Positions 5,077 to 5,808 of a stretch of 5,808 nt of DNA are shown in pieces. Source of the stretch: Cyanobium sp. M55B138 (GTDB taxonomy: Bacteria > Cyanobacteriota > Cyanobacteriia > PCC-6307 > Cyanobiaceae); contig JAGYNF010000109.1 of assembly GCA_018400215.1 (NCBI GenBank), forward strand, positions 1-5,808, written 5' to 3'. Below the pieces are notes generated by a model. That model was given only the letters and a program-made list of their open reading frames with translations. It searched no databases and was not told where the DNA came from. Made by a program: the position numbers and the translations under genes. Within the stretch, counting starts at the first letter, position 1. The number at the start of each line of letters is the position of its first letter.

Positions 5077-5112
5077 GCCCTGTGTCACCAGCGCTACCAC
5101 CTAGGTGCGAGA

Positions 5113-5136
5113 ATGGCACACGACAAAGAGAAATAA
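5113..5136 (+). other. Possible 7-codon leader ORF before pnp
   Basis: ATG GCA CAC GAC AAA GAG AAA TAA (MAHDKEK) ends 6 bases before the GTG start of pnp and is in the same frame. A weak -10-like GAGAAT overlaps its start at 5109-5114 with no good -35, and that overlap would rule out using both. It may simply be chance; its use is that the in-frame stop at 5134 shows pnp must start at or after 5137. Confidence 0.2.
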
Positions 5137-5142
5137 GCCCAC

Positions 5143-5808
5143 GTGCAAGGACAAACTCAGTCGATCTCCTTCGATGGTCGGGAGATCCGGCTGACCACCG
5201 GTCGGTTCGCCCCCCAGGCTGGGGGTTCGGTGATGGTCGAATGCGGTGACACCTCCGTACTGGTGACCGCCACCCGCTCCAGCGGCCGCGAAGGCATCGA
5301 TTTCCTCCCCCTGATCTGCGACTACGAAGAACGGCTCTACGCCGCCGGTCGCATCCCCGGCAGCTTCTTCCGCCGGGAGGCCCGCCCCCCCGAGCGCGCC
5401 ATCCTCACCTGCCGGCTGATCGATCGGCCGATGCGGCCCCTCTTCCCCTCCTGGCTGCGCGACGACCTGCAGATCGTGGCCACCTGCATGTCGCTCGATG
5501 AGCGCGTGCCGCCCGATGTACTCGCCGTGACCGGCGCCTCGATGGCCACCCTGCTGGCCCGGATCCCCTTCCATGGCCCGATGGCGGCCGTGCGGGTGGG
5601 TCTGCTGGGTGACGACTTCGTGCTCAACCCCAGCTTCCGCGAAATTGAGCGCTCCGAGCTCGATCTGGTGGTGGCCGGCACCCCCCAGGGCGTGATCATG
5701 GTGGAGGCGGGCGCCAACCAACTGCCCGAGCAGGATGTGATCGAAGCCATCGACTTCGGCTACGAAGCGGTGGGTGAACTGATCAAGGCCCAGCAGGCCC
5801 TGCTCAAG
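5143..5808 (+). CDS. pnp: Polyribonucleotide nucleotidyltransferase (PNPase), N-terminal part, runs off the window
   Basis: The first 222 codons of a gene usually near 700-720 codons. PNPase degrades RNA 3' to 5' with phosphate, releasing nucleoside diphosphates; it forms trimers and, in cyanobacteria, also adds heteropolymeric tails. Visible: the first RNase PH-like domain (about residues 12-145), with [43 protein letters not shown] (FFRR at 75-78) and [13 protein letters not shown], then the start of its C-terminal subdomain. The second RNase PH domain that holds the active site, and the KH and S1 RNA-binding domains, lie beyond the end. GTG 5143 is the start: it gives [20 protein letters not shown], the usual N-terminus in Synechococcus, and an in-frame stop lies at 5134. 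No strong ribosome binding site is seen (AAAGAG, 5125-5130, is rather far). It is transcribed separately from rpsN. Confidence 0.96.
   Translation, partial: MQGQTQSISFDGREIRLTTGRFAPQAGGSVMVECGDTSVLVTATRSSGREGIDFLPLICDYEERLYAAGRIPGSFFRREARPPERAILTCRLIDRPMRPLFPSWLRDDLQIVATCMSLDERVPPDVLAVTGASMATLLARIPFHGPMAAVRVGLLGDDFVLNPSFREIERSELDLVVAGTPQGVIMVEAGANQLPEQDVIEAIDFGYEAVGELIKAQQALLK

Noticed and set aside
5075..5114. A sigma-70 type promoter for pnp (TTGCCC ... GAGAAT)
   Set aside because: A promoter is expected here after the terminator, but the boxes match poorly and their spacing is too long, so no exact site is claimed.
5101..5721. A 206-codon - strand open frame opposite pnp
   Set aside because: It is antisense to strongly conserved PNPase sequence and shows no family motif.
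1..5808. HIP1 octamers (GCGATCGC), tRNA or rRNA genes, and CRISPR arrays
   Set aside because: No GCGATCGC was seen on reading; no regularly spaced repeats and no cloverleaf-like or rRNA-like sequence were recognised.

Overview
The window looks like a chromosomal segment from a GC-rich unicellular picocyanobacterium of the Synechococcus/Cyanobium group. The strongest clue is the right half. The S14 protein, the RseP-type protease with an acidic DDDD stretch, and the N-terminus of PNPase all read like the Synechococcus versions, and rseP, rpsN and pnp lie in a row on the + strand. This assignment comes from recognising protein sequences, not from a database search.

Layout. (1) Positions 2-1446: the 3' end of an NfrA-like outer-membrane beta-barrel gene, joined by a GTGA stop/start overlap to a gene for a secreted DUF4434 (YbcH-like) protein. 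This resembles the distal part of an nfrB-nfrA-ybcH type exopolysaccharide export locus; the rest would lie before position 1. (2) Positions about 1450-2666: a run of broken genes. It holds an internally deleted, frameshifted IS5-family transposase remnant (about 1457-1706); the C-terminal half of a VapB-type antitoxin (1710-1844); a truncated VapC toxin with its first catalytic Asp changed to Gly (1841-about 2053), read in frame into a small cupin gene (2090-2344) that lacks about 8 residues of cupin motif 2; and, on the - strand, the first 75 codons of a lipoprotein substrate-binding protein (2666-2442). (3) Positions 2667-2931: a poorly resolved spacer with a doubtful 63-codon ORF and a 14-bp tandem duplication. 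(4) Positions 2932-5808: intact housekeeping genes rseP, nth and rpsN, a good intrinsic terminator, then the first 222 codons of pnp.

How they work together. The first pair would act at the envelope: a barrel for polysaccharide export plus a periplasmic TIM-barrel-like protein. The middle is best read as an accessory site where a toxin-antitoxin pair, an IS element and small metabolic genes were inserted and then eroded. The right part is a conserved core: an intramembrane protease, a DNA base-excision enzyme, a ribosomal protein and an RNA-degrading enzyme, with rseP, nth and rpsN closely spaced and probably co-transcribed up to the terminator. I did not find a convincing undescribed system. 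The most interesting points are the NfrA/DUF4434 module in a probable cyanobacterium and the fine-scale decay of the toxin-antitoxin/cupin region.
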